A stretch of 64,000 bases of DNA from Chalara sp. BL73. Taxonomy: Eukaryota > Ascomycota > Leotiomycetes > Helotiales. The stretch is from positions 124,001 to 188,000 of the forward strand of contig CAKJVC010000065.1 of the NCBI GenBank assembly GCA_918026815.1. Direction: 5' to 3'. The notes under the pieces were generated by a model. That model was not told the origin of the DNA and did not search any database. It worked only from the letters and a program-made list of their open reading frames with translations. Shown here in pieces: positions 19,777-30,401 of the stretch (position 1 is the stretch's first letter; every line of letters begins with the position of its first letter). A program made the translations under genes and the position numbers.

Positions 19777-20514
19777 TTTATAGTATTGGAATCATAAATT
19801 TTTTTCTTAGCAAGTCTACGAAGTTGTTATTAATATGTCATTTTCTTTAACTATTTCTCCCTAAAAAGACCACTTAGCAATAAGAAAAAGTCTGTGATTG
19901 GTCATGCTGTCGATCGTTTTAATCACGCCACCGATCGCCGCTTCGGCTGTTCCCCCCTGCTTAATCGCGACCATTAGAGTGTCTTCAAAATTCGGGGCAC
20001 CTGGGAAAGGTCCCATAACAAAAGAATATGGCTCCAAATTTTAAAGACACTCAAAGAGGAAAATAATATAGTCCGGAAGTTACTCCGGTGTGAGGAGAGG
20101 GTCTCTTTGTCTTACCTGGATTCGGTTTTGCATGTGTCAATCCTACAAATTATGTTCCGCTACATCACTATATTAACATCCACTCCTTAACAGATTTACA
20201 AAATTTTCACCCATTTTTACACTCCTTTTGTTTTCTTTTAGAGAGATCAGATCAATACGATTCTTTGCTTGTTCATCAGGAGTTCCCACTGCTTTCACTT
20301 TCCCAGATTACCACGTGATTCCCCGACCGTGTTGTTGGCATGTGCCACGTCACACTTTTTACCTCCAAAATTGTGGTGAGAGTCAAAACCTAGCGAGGTT
20401 TTATCCAAAAAGGCAGACTAGATCAAAGATCTCATTCGCATTAATGTTGCTGCTACCGTCGAGGGTAGGGGCATCCATCGAACTTCAAATTCTTGAGCAC
20501 AGCTGGCAGACATT

Positions 20515-22629
20515 ATGTTGGGTTATCGACCACTCTGTAGAGAGAAGAACGAGATACGGCTGGTAACGATACTGCCTCCAACGATAACTAAGGGTAGCGA
20601 AGCAACAGAACCCGGCGCCCTAGAGCCTTTGCAATGCGTGTTAGAACACCTATCGCTCGATGATTACAGCCCAGGGTATGCCGATTTCCTAGAAACCGAT
20701 GCTTTGGCCCTCCCTGCTCATCTCCAACAACTACTTTGGCAAATCATTACCAGAGCAGTTCCTGAAGACGTTGTAGAAATAACAACATCACCTCAGCTAG
20801 CAAGCAATGCTATCGCGCAATCTTTAGCCCAGACTCTCCCTGTGTTGATCAGGAACCCGAAGTATCAAGACAAGGAAAAATATAACGAGTCTGCTACTCG
20901 GTGGGAGTGGGGAGACTATGACGCTCTTTCTTATGTGTGGGGGGATCCTACTATCACGCGCAAAATAATTGTCAACGGACACGAGGTCAACGTGACAGAA
21001 AACCTCGAAGATGCGCTTCGAAGCCTACAACGCAGGCTAGATGATCGCGGCGGCCGCCGCCTCTGGGTTGATGCACTATGTATCAATCAGACAGATATTC
21101 CAGAGCGCAATGTTCAAGTCAAACGTATGGCAACGATCTACGAAAATGCAGACACAGTCATTGCTTGGCTAGGTTGTGAAACCGATGCGAGCAAGTCAGC
21201 ATTTAGATTCATCAGAAGGCATGTGGAAACAGCCCAACAGACTTCAGGTCCGGAGATTGATTTTATCAAATCCCTACGTGAAAACCAAGATCGCTTGAGA
21301 AAAGAAACTTGGAAAGGTCTTATTGACCTTATATGCCTCCCATATTGGAGTCGTGCATGGATCATTCAGGAACTTCAGCTTGCAAATACCCGTGCTCTAC
21401 TCGTCTGGGGAAATCAAGAGTGCTTAGTAGGAGGGTGGTTTCGTGTTCTGCTGTTGTTTATGGAATATCTATCTGGTAAACTGGAAGACCAGGCCGAAAA
21501 GCTTTATCCCAACGACGAGGGGCGGAAGGAACTCTTTTTTACGCGGATGATGCAATCAACCAATCTGAGCACTCTGGACCGATATAAATATGACGGGACC
21601 CTTCACCCAAACTTGATGATGCTCCTAGATACTGGCAGGCGCGCGGAAACCTTTGATGACAGAGACAAGATCTATGCCCTCTTGGGCTTGATGAAACCTA
21701 CTCTTTCCAGGACCATCATTCCAGACTACGGCGCTACAGAAATAGAGGTCTATCGGAATTTTTCCCGGGCAGTTATCAAGGAAAGCGGCAAGCTTAGCAT
21801 AATCTGTCAAGATAGATCTAACACTATCAAACAGAAGGACCTCCCATCTTGGGTAGTCGACTGGAGACTTCACTCCGATAGAGGTCCAATCTTGGAATGT
21901 GGCGAACAGCTATATCGCGCAGCTGGGGATTCCAAGCACGACTACGAGTCCGACGGCGACGAGTCTCATCTCGTATGCAAGGGCCTAAAGTTTGACACTG
22001 TTGGCGGCCTTGGGTGCGATATATTTTCTCCAGGCAACGTTGTGCCTTCTAGGATCACTCGAGAGCCCGTCAACCCATATACAGACGATGAAGGTATTAG
22101 GACTGCCCTCTGGGGATCATTCTTGCTTGGTCGAATGACTAGCTTCCAACCACATGTCGCCGCATTTCTCAAATCCATTCCCTGGCTTAACCGCACTGCT
22201 GATGGTAATTCTTCGTTTATCCCATTCTATGGGTTGTTCGACAGATTCCAACAATATAATCGCACCCTTGAGATTGCTGGGAAGAGTCTAGAGTACTATT
22301 TTCCAGAGCAGTCCAAAGAGTTCGAGATTACGCCACCGGAAACTTGGGATATAGGGGTTGAATCCGCTCTTTTCAACTCTTTGTGCCCAATGACGGACAT
22401 GAGATTAATGACAACAAGGAAGGGATATGTGGGTTTCGCACCGAAGCTATCACAGCGAGGAGATATTATTTGTGTGTTACAAGGGTGTAATATCCCTGTC
22501 GTACTACGACCGTGCGGGGAGATATACAATCTTGTAGGAGAGTGTTATATTCATGGAATTATGGAGGGGGAGACTGTCGTAGGATTGGAAAAGGGGGAGT
22601 ATGAGCTTGAGACGATTACGCTCTGTTGA
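20515..22629 (+). CDS. HET-domain protein inside the inverted-repeat cassette
   Basis: The 704-residue frame shows the three HET blocks: YDALSYVWGDP at 135-145, LWVDALCINQTDIPERNVQV at 183-202 and DTVIAWLG shortly after, then WSRAWIIQEL and DKIYALLGLM. It opens with YRPLCREKNEIRLVTILPP, the usual beginning of this subfamily, supporting the start at 20515. The C-terminal end module (RGDIICVLQGCNIPVVLRP, NLVGECYIHGIMEGE) is complete. The known role of HET proteins is induction of incompatibility cell death or stress responses. An insertion between residues about 30 and 128 is longer than usual and may be variable. No introns are needed. The whole gene lies between 44-bp inverted repeats with TA flanks, which is unusual for a HET gene. 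Confidence 0.92.
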   Translation: MLGYRPLCREKNEIRLVTILPPTITKGSEATEPGALEPLQCVLEHLSLDDYSPGYADFLETDALALPAHLQQLLWQIITRAVPEDVVEITTSPQLASNAIAQSLAQTLPVLIRNPKYQDKEKYNESATRWEWGDYDALSYVWGDPTITRKIIVNGHEVNVTENLEDALRSLQRRLDDRGGRRLWVDALCINQTDIPERNVQVKRMATIYENADTVIAWLGCETDASKSAFRFIRRHVETAQQTSGPEIDFIKSLRENQDRLRKETWKGLIDLICLPYWSRAWIIQELQLANTRALLVWGNQECLVGGWFRVLLLFMEYLSGKLEDQAEKLYPNDEGRKELFFTRMMQSTNLSTLDRYKYDGTLHPNLMMLLDTGRRAETFDDRDKIYALLGLMKPTLSRTIIPDYGATEIEVYRNFSRAVIKESGKLSIICQDRSNTIKQKDLPSWVVDWRLHSDRGPILECGEQLYRAAGDSKHDYESDGDESHLVCKGLKFDTVGGLGCDIFSPGNVVPSRITREPVNPYTDDEGIRTALWGSFLLGRMTSFQPHVAAFLKSIPWLNRTADGNSSFIPFYGLFDRFQQYNRTLEIAGKSLEYYFPEQSKEFEITPPETWDIGVESALFNSLCPMTDMRLMTTRKGYVGFAPKLSQRGDIICVLQGCNIPVVLRPCGEIYNLVGECYIHGIMEGETVVGLEKGEYELETITLC

Positions 22630-23334
22630 GAGTTAGGGGAAATCATGTAACACAGAACCAAAGCCCATAGCCAATTCATCCTATTTTGTGAAAAATGTGT
22701 AACAAATCCAAGGTGCCTAATAATAGAGGAAACTTCATCTCATAAATAAGAGGCAGTCTCGTAACTTATCCAGCCACATGACGTCTGAGGCTGGATTCCG
22801 CAAATGACAATACAGCCGAGAAATATATGTGGGTTGACAGTCCACGATTCTTCTGGACCAACCATTTTGCTTCTTCAATAATTAGGAGTACAGTATAGGC
22901 AGAGCGCAGAACAATTTGAGAAAAGAAGATTCGGGAAGTAGAAAAGCCGGAAGTGGGAATTTTTTACCGCAAGGAGAAGACGGCCGATTTTGTTGGCTGC
23001 GCACAGGGCCACTTGACATACCGTTCTCTGGCTGCCACAACACTATCATTGACTTTATAGCATCGTAATAAAACTTGGAAATCCATATCTAATCGTTGCA
23101 TGAGTTTAAAAAGCGAAAAGAGCTTAATGGTGGCGTCGCAGGTCGAGGGGTCCTACCACACTATAATAAGAGGCTCTCTATAATTCAGGTGGGCGGTGAC
23201 AACGCGATCGTAATTTCCAGAATTAATAGGTCGGGAGTGTTCGGGAGAGGTATATAATACAACTGAAATAAAAATAAACAAACATTTTAATGCGTTCACA
23301 GATTTAGAGTCACTTGAACTCGGAGTACCTACGT
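22630..23334. other. Noncoding flank inside the cassette
   Basis: I see no open frame with recognisable content between the HET stop and the right inverted repeat, and no transposase relic on either strand. Confidence 0.5.
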
Positions 23335-23378
23335 TTTGTCTCGTTACAGGGTGCGTCTCGGCACGCAGGGACAGACGT
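23335..23378 (-). repeat. Right 44-bp terminal inverted repeat
   Basis: GTCTCGTTACAGGGTGCGTC onward to CAGACGT, followed by TA at 23379-23380; reverse complement of 19733-19776. Confidence 0.75.
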
Positions 23379-23695
23379 TAATGGGTTCATGTTGCGGAAG
23401 GGCTAGGGCTGTACTTCGTATACCTCGCTAATAATGCTCCAGGGTTCCGGCCCGGTCCCAGCCCACCCACTCAGAAGCTTATCCTCGCATGCGGGCCCTG
23501 TTTTAATTCGTCGCTAGCGTGTATGCCGGGTTACAAACGCACTCGCTGGCCTGGGCTGGGCCCCTTGTGCCGATCATCACCACTATACAAGTATCGATCT
23601 TATGCACCGTTTTGGGTCAAGAGCCTAACGCACAGGCCACCCGCTTAGCCTTACCTGTCATATCCTTACACGAATCCTGACCCACGACATCAGAC

Positions 23696-24330
23696 ATGAA
23701 GCCCGGAGGAAAAATGCCAAAGAAAAGCAAGGACGGCTTGAATAACCGAAAAGGCAATTCATTCGAATTGCTTGACGAACTGAATGGCGATGAGTCGATT
23801 AAAGTCCAAACTACGAGCACCCGTGGACGTCCTTTGAAGCGCACACACTCCGTTGAACCCAGTTCACTGCCACATGCGAAAAAGGTCAACAGTTCTACGA
23901 AGGCTACTACATCTCAACCAGCACCAGCCCCACTGGATCGATAACCCCAGATCAGATCCCGGGGATTGGACTCGACTTCAGTCGAGTGACGATCCCGGAG
24001 ATCAAGGAGGGAAACGCAGGCGCCGTGCGCAGACGTATGAATAAGGCTCTAAAGGAGAGGAATATAACGTGCTTAGGAGTCAATTCTAAGGGGAATGACC
24101 GGTACCAGCTTCTCTTCCACAGTAATGACGTCGACAACGTACGGAAGGATGACACTTGGGTTAGACACACTTTGATAGGGGAACGCTATACGGAGAACAG
24201 TGGTATCCAATGAGGGTTGACAGAGCATATCATGGAGCAGCGGTAGATAAGATGGGTTGTTCGGTTTTTGGTCAGCTGAATGAGGTCAAGGTTCATAAGA
24301 TGTGATGGCTTGGAAACGTGTCGATGTGCA
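23696..24330 (+). pseudogene. LINE (non-LTR retrotransposon) ORF1-like remnant
   Basis: Two frames joined by a shift near 23945-23985 read as a basic, Ser/Thr-rich N-terminus, then AVRRRMNKALKERNITCLGV and NDRYQLLFHSNDVD. After a further shift they read MRVDRAYHGAAVDK. That succession is typical of the gag-like ORF1 of fungal Tad-type LINEs, which binds the element RNA. A TGA at about 24303 and the absence of the zinc knuckles, endonuclease and reverse transcriptase show that it is dead. The assignment is from recollection of such proteins, not a search. Confidence 0.5.
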
Positions 24331-24737
24331 CTCCCAGGCCATTCCGTATCGACATGCGCCTCGGCGAACTTTAAGTGCGTACCATGCGGTAGAAGAGTGC
24401 CCACAAAGCTACTGACCCGGGGCGTCCAAATTTCCGAGGTAAGTGATAACATACAAAGCTAGTTAGCAATTAAGAACCGTCGCTTCAATAATAAGTATTG
24501 GCCGCCCCAGCCCCTGGACATTCAGAATCATTCTTCTTGAAATATTTGATGCCGCACAAATCGTGTACCTACTCTTCATAAAGCCTGCTGCCAAGTCAAG
24601 TCATTATGCCCTGAAGAAACGACTTTATTAACATTACTAAAGATTCTGTCAACGAGTATGCTATAGAAACCTTACTGTCTCGTCGTCCTTATATGTGTGA
24701 CTAACTTTCCAACATTGGCTCGAAGTATATTACGTCG

Positions 24738-25142
24738 AGACGAATATTAGTCTCTATTCCCAACGACGACGCGCTAACTCAGTATCGAATTGAGCGCTTC
24801 ATGTTTGACAGCGCCCCAGCCGCACTCTCCTCAACTACCTATGCCTCCGAGGAAGATATTATGCATGCCGCGAAGAAACGGATGAACACTATCCTGCAGG
24901 CTTTCGATAATACGTTCGACAAAGCGGCGGGGAAATCCTTCAGCTAAGAAACGAGTGGTACAGCCGCAGGGTTTGCGCCAGAGTTTTGCGGACTTGAGGA
25001 TCTGGCTGAGGAGCTAAGGAATACTCTTTTTCGCAGCCGAGATCTGGCACTTTTCACAGGAACATACAGGGATCATAGGATCATGTACGATGGGATAATC
25101 AATGCATGCGACAAAGCGATTAGCCATTTGGAAAAAGAGTGA
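24738..25142 (+). pseudogene. Unrecognised decayed coding segment
   Basis: One frame stays open for about 135 codons except for a TAA at 24945-24947 (one C-to-T step from CAA). It reads as a helical, charged protein (ASEEDIMHAAKKRMN, FCGLEDLAEELRN). It ends at TGA 25140-25142. I do not recognise it and chance cannot be excluded. Confidence 0.35.
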
Positions 25143-25149
25143 CCGGCAA

Positions 25150-25739
25150 ATTCATAAGCAAAGCGAGGACCAAACTTCGCCATTGGGAAACATTCATTCT
25201 GGGAGTGTGGGAAAATGTGTAATGCAATGATACCAGGACTTGTTGTGTAATACATCAATTATTTCCGTTAAACACATTGCGCCTTATTTCTGCTTCCGAT
25301 GTAAACTTCTCTAGCTCTAATCCCACCCCTCTGACTTCGCTTTCAACGCCGCTTCCCTCCACCGTACCTGCTCCCGCAGTGAACTTGCCAACAGAAGGAT
25401 AAGGTCCCTTTTAGACATTCATCCTAGCAAATGTCCAAAGGACAAAAAGGCACACAAAATTTGAGCTGCTTCCTGTCCACCTGCGGGAGAAAGCTTAGTA
25501 GCTAGTTCAAAGATTGTCTGATTATGTGCATAGATTAACCAGGACGTCGTTTTTATGACATATCGAGTCGGCAGACTTTCCGAGCTCGTGAATTCACATA
25601 GTCGAATATCAGATATAAGCTATTAGTAACCCAGAAAATTGATCAGGAGAAATAATTGGGAAGCCGTTTATGGCTTCGGCCTACATCGACGAACTGAAAA
25701 CCAAAAATCGAGCATTGGGGTCTATTTTTATAAGGCACC
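25150..25739. other. Intergenic region, nothing recognised
   Basis: No motif-bearing frame and no clear repeat except the start of the family B element at 25740. Confidence 0.45.
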
Positions 25740-25962
25740 TGTTGGTATGAGCGAATAGCACACTTTGCGGCGCACAGACCACATGGATGTATTATAGCTC
25801 TCGTATGTAGATTAGCACTTAGAACAATTCAAGAACAAGTCAACCACCTGCACCGAGCATATATAGCACTGCGCTGAGATGGCGGTGCTACGTGCCCCGT
25901 GGGTAAGCGACTTAAGCAATTGCAAGCCATCATACGAAGTATCACAGAAAGTGATACAAACA
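25740..25962 (+). mobile_element. Family B LTR-like element upstream of the HeLo gene
   Basis: 223 bp from TGTTGGTATGAGCG to GATACAAACA. It ends about 310 bp before the likely HeLo start codon, so any promoter activity would point toward that gene. Flanks GCACC and GAGGC differ. Confidence 0.75.
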
Positions 25963-26275
25963 GAGGCTTTCATAGCACGGGCTTATGTTCGGGTGCTAAA
26001 AGCGGGATCAGTTATAGAGGAAGCCGCGGTCATTCTGTCGCTGCGCCGCTGCTTTGTACCGACAACCTTATTGAAGTCACCAATCGCGATTAGCTCTTGC
26101 AGAGCTCCGATTTTCCCACTGCTGCGCCACGATACCTTCAATAGTGTCCAGGCTGGAAACAGCTGAACTCAAAGAAGCCATGCAACTTAAATACCTAGTC
26201 CGCAAATCATCCTGTCCGCGCTACGACACTCATCCCTTACAAAACCATCAAACGCCGTATCTGCTCATGTCAATC

Positions 26276-28060
26276 ATGGAACCCATCAGTCTCACCTTGG
26301 GGGTCGTTCCCTTGTTCCACTCCTGTCCCGAGTACTTTCAACTCTTCAAGACGGCCCAATCCGCAAAGTTGGACGTTCAGGTTCTCCTTTTCCAGCTTGA
26401 CTGCTACCACGAGGACTTGATTATCTGGGGAGAAAAGCATGGTTTTTTCACCGAGGCTCAGCCTCAAGCCCCAAGGTCAAGAGACGTATTCAGCAGATTA
26501 GAAACTGCCCTTCGCCTTCTGGAGACTCTATTCAAAGACTCTAGTGCCCTCCATGAGCGCTATGGCGTCGTCGTATCAAATGACGCTCATGAGCCGGCAA
26601 CAACAGACCAGGACAGGGCATTTCCGAGTTCGGCCGGCCTACGTCGACTCAACTGGTGGAAGATGCAAAGAGCAAACCCTCGCAACAACTCGGGTGGACA
26701 ATCAGCCAAATCTTCGTTAGGAGTACTGCAGAAGACGCGATGGGCCATTTACGACAAGGGAAAGTTTGAAGAACTCGTCAAGAAGATTGGAGATCTCGTT
26801 ATCCAAGTCGAGAAGATTCTCCCCGTCCCGGACGAGTTCCGCAACCAGACGGCTCTTCGCGATATCCTGCCCCTCATTGATGACCTCTCGCGGCTGAAGT
26901 TGTTCCAGACGGCGAGCGCAAGCATTCGGCCAGCGTGGGCAAATGCTGCGAGCGGATTGATTATCGCCTCGGAAGCTGCGTCGGTTCATGGACCAGGGAC
27001 GATTTTCCGCTGGATAGAGCAAGTGGAGGATGGCGACGAGACAAACCTTGATGAAGACAACCCGTTGCCGCCTCAAGACGGAGCAAGACTGGCGAGCAAC
27101 GGAAAGACGCGCAACGAGAAGCCGAAAGAGCCAATTTTTAAATTCGAGCTTAGGAGCTTGTGGAGTTTGTGGTTCGCTTTCCTCCCGACCTGCCCGTCCT
27201 TGTCTTTGGGACTTTCGTGTGATACGATGTTCCTAGAACTTGGTAAAGACTGTCCAGCTTTCATTGGCGAGGACGATTCTACGAAAAAATGGGGCCTTGG
27301 GCCAAAAATCAAGTCGGGTGTCAAGAAGAGCCGTGACGTCGAGAAGCTTGAGGAGACACTAGAGAAAGTGTCCAATTTGAATTATGAGATGCAGGAGAAA
27401 CTAGCAGACTTAATGGAACCCATCAGTGCTGAATTCCAACCCTCTTCGACGATTCATATCTACTGCGCTCCGTGTCGATGCGCAGTTCGGACGGCGCTGA
27501 TTCTCTGTCGCCAGAACCTTGGAGACAAGACAACTTCCGTCCGGGTAGACGACAGAATCCCGAGCGCATGTTGCGATGCACAGAGCATTCCCCAGCAACT
27601 GCGAAGCTTCATAACCACCGTTAATGCTCGTGAGCTCGCCCAAAAAGATCTATTTCCCACAGACAGCAATACGAAGGATGTAGACTATATCGACAAAGAA
27701 TGGATTGAGAATCGAATCTACACCCTCGAGTCGGCGCTTTACGATGGCGAGGGGCACGGAGATCGCTTCAAGTGTATTGACAGCTTTCTTAATGACGTTG
27801 AGAAAGATGAGAGGATGCATTCGGTTGTGTTGCTGGAAGCAAGCGGCGGAGCGTGGATTTTGCAAACCCCGCCATTTAGGAAATCACCTCTCATGCCGAA
27901 GCAGCTGGAGGTTTTCAATTACCACTGTCCAAGGTCGAAATACTCTTTGGGACGATCATTCAGAGACACGGGCATCTATCGCGTGACTTTTACTCCGAGC
28001 AAACTCGACTTCCCTCAACGGGATCTTGAAAATCCTCGAAAGCGCCAGAGGCGAGATTAA
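26276..28060 (+). CDS. HeLo-domain protein (prion-inhibition and propagation type)
   Basis: The frame is open from 26144, but homology to HeLo proteins begins at MEPISLTLGVVPLFHSC, so the Met at 26276 (or 26267) is the better start, giving 594 residues. The HeLo domain covers roughly residues 1-220 of that protein (SCPEYFQLFKTAQSAKLDVQ, LDCYHEDLIIWGEKHGFF, ending ALRDILPLIDDLSRLKLFQT). HeLo domains, as in HET-S, are helical bundles whose N-terminal helix inserts in membranes and kills the cell when an amyloid or receptor partner activates them. Here the N-terminus is hydrophobic (ISLTLGVVPLF). Residues about 250-594 are unrecognised, with a coiled-coil-prone stretch (VEKLEETLEKVSNLNYEMQ) and several Cys residues. 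No amyloid motif, NACHT or repeat is seen. Uninterrupted frame. Confidence 0.85.
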   Translation: MEPISLTLGVVPLFHSCPEYFQLFKTAQSAKLDVQVLLFQLDCYHEDLIIWGEKHGFFTEAQPQAPRSRDVFSRLETALRLLETLFKDSSALHERYGVVVSNDAHEPATTDQDRAFPSSAGLRRLNWWKMQRANPRNNSGGQSAKSSLGVLQKTRWAIYDKGKFEELVKKIGDLVIQVEKILPVPDEFRNQTALRDILPLIDDLSRLKLFQTASASIRPAWANAASGLIIASEAASVHGPGTIFRWIEQVEDGDETNLDEDNPLPPQDGARLASNGKTRNEKPKEPIFKFELRSLWSLWFAFLPTCPSLSLGLSCDTMFLELGKDCPAFIGEDDSTKKWGLGPKIKSGVKKSRDVEKLEETLEKVSNLNYEMQEKLADLMEPISAEFQPSSTIHIYCAPCRCAVRTALILCRQNLGDKTTSVRVDDRIPSACCDAQSIPQQLRSFITTVNARELAQKDLFPTDSNTKDVDYIDKEWIENRIYTLESALYDGEGHGDRFKCIDSFLNDVEKDERMHSVVLLEASGGAWILQTPPFRKSPLMPKQLEVFNYHCPRSKYSLGRSFRDTGIYRVTFTPSKLDFPQRDLENPRKRQRRD

Positions 28061-28369
28061 CTGTGATTGAATTACGGTAAAGGGTGAGGGATATAAACAA
28101 GACTAATATATTGCTCGTCGTGTGAGTCTCCGCATTCTCGTGTACACTACAGTCAGAAATGGCTCGCTGCACCTCTCCCTTCTTCAATGGCCAAATTATC
28201 TTTTGCATCGATTCTCTCACCATTGTGGCCGGCGATAAGCTGTTCAACATCTCTGGGTCGCTGCGAACCGGTTGGCCACCCTCATAATATCTCGAACATC
28301 GCGCGAAGCAACCTTGAGATCGGCGCAGTACGCGGAGCAGACTACGCCGACCTTGACGAACAGATCAGC
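28061..28369. other. Short gap after the HeLo gene
   Basis: Likely 3' untranslated and intergenic sequence; nothing distinctive. The open + frame at 28187-28726 is judged a shadow of the TPR relic on the other strand. Confidence 0.4.
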
Positions 28370-28600
28370 GACTGCGATGAGAAAGGTGCTCTTCCGCCAG
28401 CACCTTCTCTTGAACTGCAACCACATGTTCTAGCAACTCCACCGCCCTTCCCAGCTGACCGTCTGCTTGGTATGCTCTTGCGAGCGTGTGCTGCGACGCC
28501 AGTCGAGAAGGGTCCCCTTCATCTAAATTGTTGCTTCTCTACCAGAACGCTTTTTCAAGCCATCGCACAGCTTCTCTCGCTCTTCCGTTTGTTTCCAAGC
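28370..28600 (-). pseudogene. TPR-repeat fragment (kinesin light chain type)
   Basis: The minus strand reads one and a half TPR_12-type units: REAVRWLEKAFW, a TAG stop, then SRLASQHTLARAYQADGQLG and AVELLEHVVAVQEKVLAEEH. These ~42-residue repeats are the usual C-terminus of fungal NB-ARC or kinase STAND proteins. No nucleotide-binding domain remains on either side. A relic of a second TPR-bearing gene besides that at 43100. Confidence 0.65.
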
Positions 28601-29026
28601 ACCTTGTCCTTGAGAATGCATAATTCAATCAGGCAACACATGGGACATGTCGGCGTAAGCTCATGTCTATCACGACGCAAGGCAGGGTTTAGAGAAGGCC
28701 TCCAGATATTGTGGTATGCTGTGTGAGCACCGAGCGTGTAAAGGTTGATGCGCGCAAGCTACAACACAACTCTTGCGACATGGTGGGGAATAGGGGCAAA
28801 CGTAATTTGGCGAGATGTTGGGATTGTTTGCACCCAATGTGAGTGCTAGAAGTAGAAGAAAGTAGAATGAAAGATAGCGGTGAGTGATTTTCTTCTCTCC
28901 CTCAAAACCTTCGAGCAAGGCTGGCTGAGGCCGCGTGATTCAGCTTGTGGATACACAGGATAGGCAGCACTCCTAGTTAAGCACCTCAAAGCCTTACACT
29001 CTCTCCCTCGACCACACGCGGGAAAG

Positions 29027-29063
29027 AAAAAAAAAAAAAAAGGGGGGGGGGGGGGGGGGGGGG
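29027..29063. repeat. Poly-A/poly-G homopolymer run
   Basis: Fifteen A residues are followed directly by 22 G residues, 15 bp before a family E element. Such a run is rare in fungal DNA and is prone to length error in sequencing. Confidence 0.8.
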
Positions 29064-29078
29064 AAGAAAGAAGAAAAC

Positions 29079-29262
29079 TGTAGGAAGTAGGGATCCACAT
29101 ACGACCCACCAGGTCACGTGGTCCGCACAACCCCCATTTTGTAGAATCTAGAGTAGAACCTAATACAACAACAATTATTACCATATCCACCAAGAGCAAG
29201 AGCGTGGCCTACAAAGCAGAGCTGCGCCTTTTGCCCCGTGGAAGGTAAGACCTGTACCAACA
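29079..29262 (+). mobile_element. Family E LTR-like element with target duplication
   Basis: 184 bp from TGTAGGAAGTAGGG to CTGTACCAACA with exact AAAAC duplications at 29074-29078 and 29263-29267. Closest copy 10819-11005. Confidence 0.85.
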
Positions 29263-29463
29263 AAAACAATCATGTAAAATACACGAGAACTCAAAATATG
29301 CCGTGCAGCAATCATGTGCGGTGCCATGGTCGCTGACTTGAAAGCGTAGCAATGGACCTTGGGGTACAGACTAGGCAGGGGTGTACAGCCACAACGTCCA
29401 AAAGTGGAGCCCGCTTAAAATAATTAACTAAAAAATCAGCGACACTCAATTCGCCTTCTACTA

Positions 29464-29653
29464 TATGCTTTGCCAATCGCGATGTTTTGCCAGCCCGTAA
29501 GTAAAAAATCCCAAGTCCTGACTGAGATTTGAGCCAATTTACTTGGTAAGTCGTCGACCCCGCGCATAGATTTCACAATCCAAAAAGCCAAATTGTTTAA
29601 CGCGTGCAACGAATTCATTTTGATGGTGTTGCAATTGCGTATGATAATATAAT
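29464..29653. repeat. Second copy of the 4376-4574 repeat
   Basis: Begins TATGCTTTGCCAATCGCG and ends GCAATTGCGTATGATAATA; continues into TGTCACAGAATAGACCC, which could be the start of a Gypsy LTR next to the reverse transcriptase relic. Confidence 0.6.
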
Positions 29654-29844
29654 GTCACAGAATAGACCCGCGTAGAGGGTCATTGGCTGGATACGCGAGC
29701 ACGCTAAGGAGTTGGTATTTATGAGAACAGCTCAACCGTAAATAATCTGTTCTTCAAGCGTGTATACATACAATAATATCACTTCGCTACTTGGGACTGT
29801 CAACCATCAATTAGCTGTTCGCTGCACTACTGAGTACTCTCCGT

Positions 29845-30401
29845 GATAGTAGAACTTTGTACTGAAACAAGCCATAGCGGGTGCGGAATGCTGTAAGTTC
29901 TTCAGATTCAGGGGAAATCCGGATCCGGTGGAAAGCCTGACGGATATCTAGCTTTGTGAAAAATTTTAGCTTTGCTTAGTCTAGCTAGTGTTTCGTCAAT
30001 TAATGGCAAAGGGTACCGGTTCTTTTTGGTCAACGAATTCGGTTTCCGGTAGTCGACACAAAAACGGCGTGAGCCGTCTGACTTCCGTGTAAGCAAAACA
30101 GGTGATGCAAAAGGAGCTTTACTAGTGACAACAAAACCTTTCCTTAAATTAGCTGCCAAGTAGTCTCGCATAGTTTCAAGCTCCTCAATTGAGTGCTTGT
30201 TCAGATGGCAGAACCCCAAAGTATTGTTTCCTGTAAGCTCGATTTTGTGATCGATGCTTCGATGTGGAGCTAAAGTATCTGACTCTTGTTTTGAGAAAAA
30301 AGCTAAGCGACTATGGTAAGTGCTAGGAATCTTGCTTTCCAGGAATTCCTTTGGCTCAACCGGCTCTTGTTCTTGCTTTCGATCCGCAATTAGTCGATCT
30401 A
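29845..30401 (-). pseudogene. Ty3/Gypsy reverse transcriptase N-terminal relic
   Basis: The 29908-30401 frame has the entry to a Gypsy RT: GFVVTSKAPFASPVLLTRKS, DGSRRFCVDYRKPNSLTKKN, YPLPLIDETLARLSKAKIF. A one-base frameshift at about 29965 moves the next motif (LDIRQAFHRIRI, containing the first catalytic Asp) to another frame, which runs to about 29845. The YxDD box, RNase H and integrase are absent. A family A element abuts the N-terminal side at 30402. Not active. Confidence 0.85.

Larger units (their letters stand above)
19731..23380. mobile_element. Putative Tc1/mariner-type cassette carrying a HET gene
   Basis: TA followed by a 44-bp sequence (ACGTCTGTCCCTGCGT then CCCGAGACGCACCCTGT...ACGAGAC) begins at 19731. 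Its reverse complement, with two mismatches, ends at 23380 and is followed by TA. Outward-facing 44-bp inverted repeats bordered by TA on both sides are the layout of Tc1/mariner/Fot1-type transposons, whose target duplication is TA. The 3.65 kb between them is about twice the usual Fot1 size. It contains no transposase I can see, only the HET gene at 20515-22629 plus noncoding flanks. It may be a non-autonomous element that captured a HET gene, or two unrelated half-elements by chance; the first seems more likely from symmetry. Confidence 0.6.

Noticed and set aside
28187..28726. 179-codon + frame
   Set aside because: No motifs; the opposite strand reads TPR units over the same bases.
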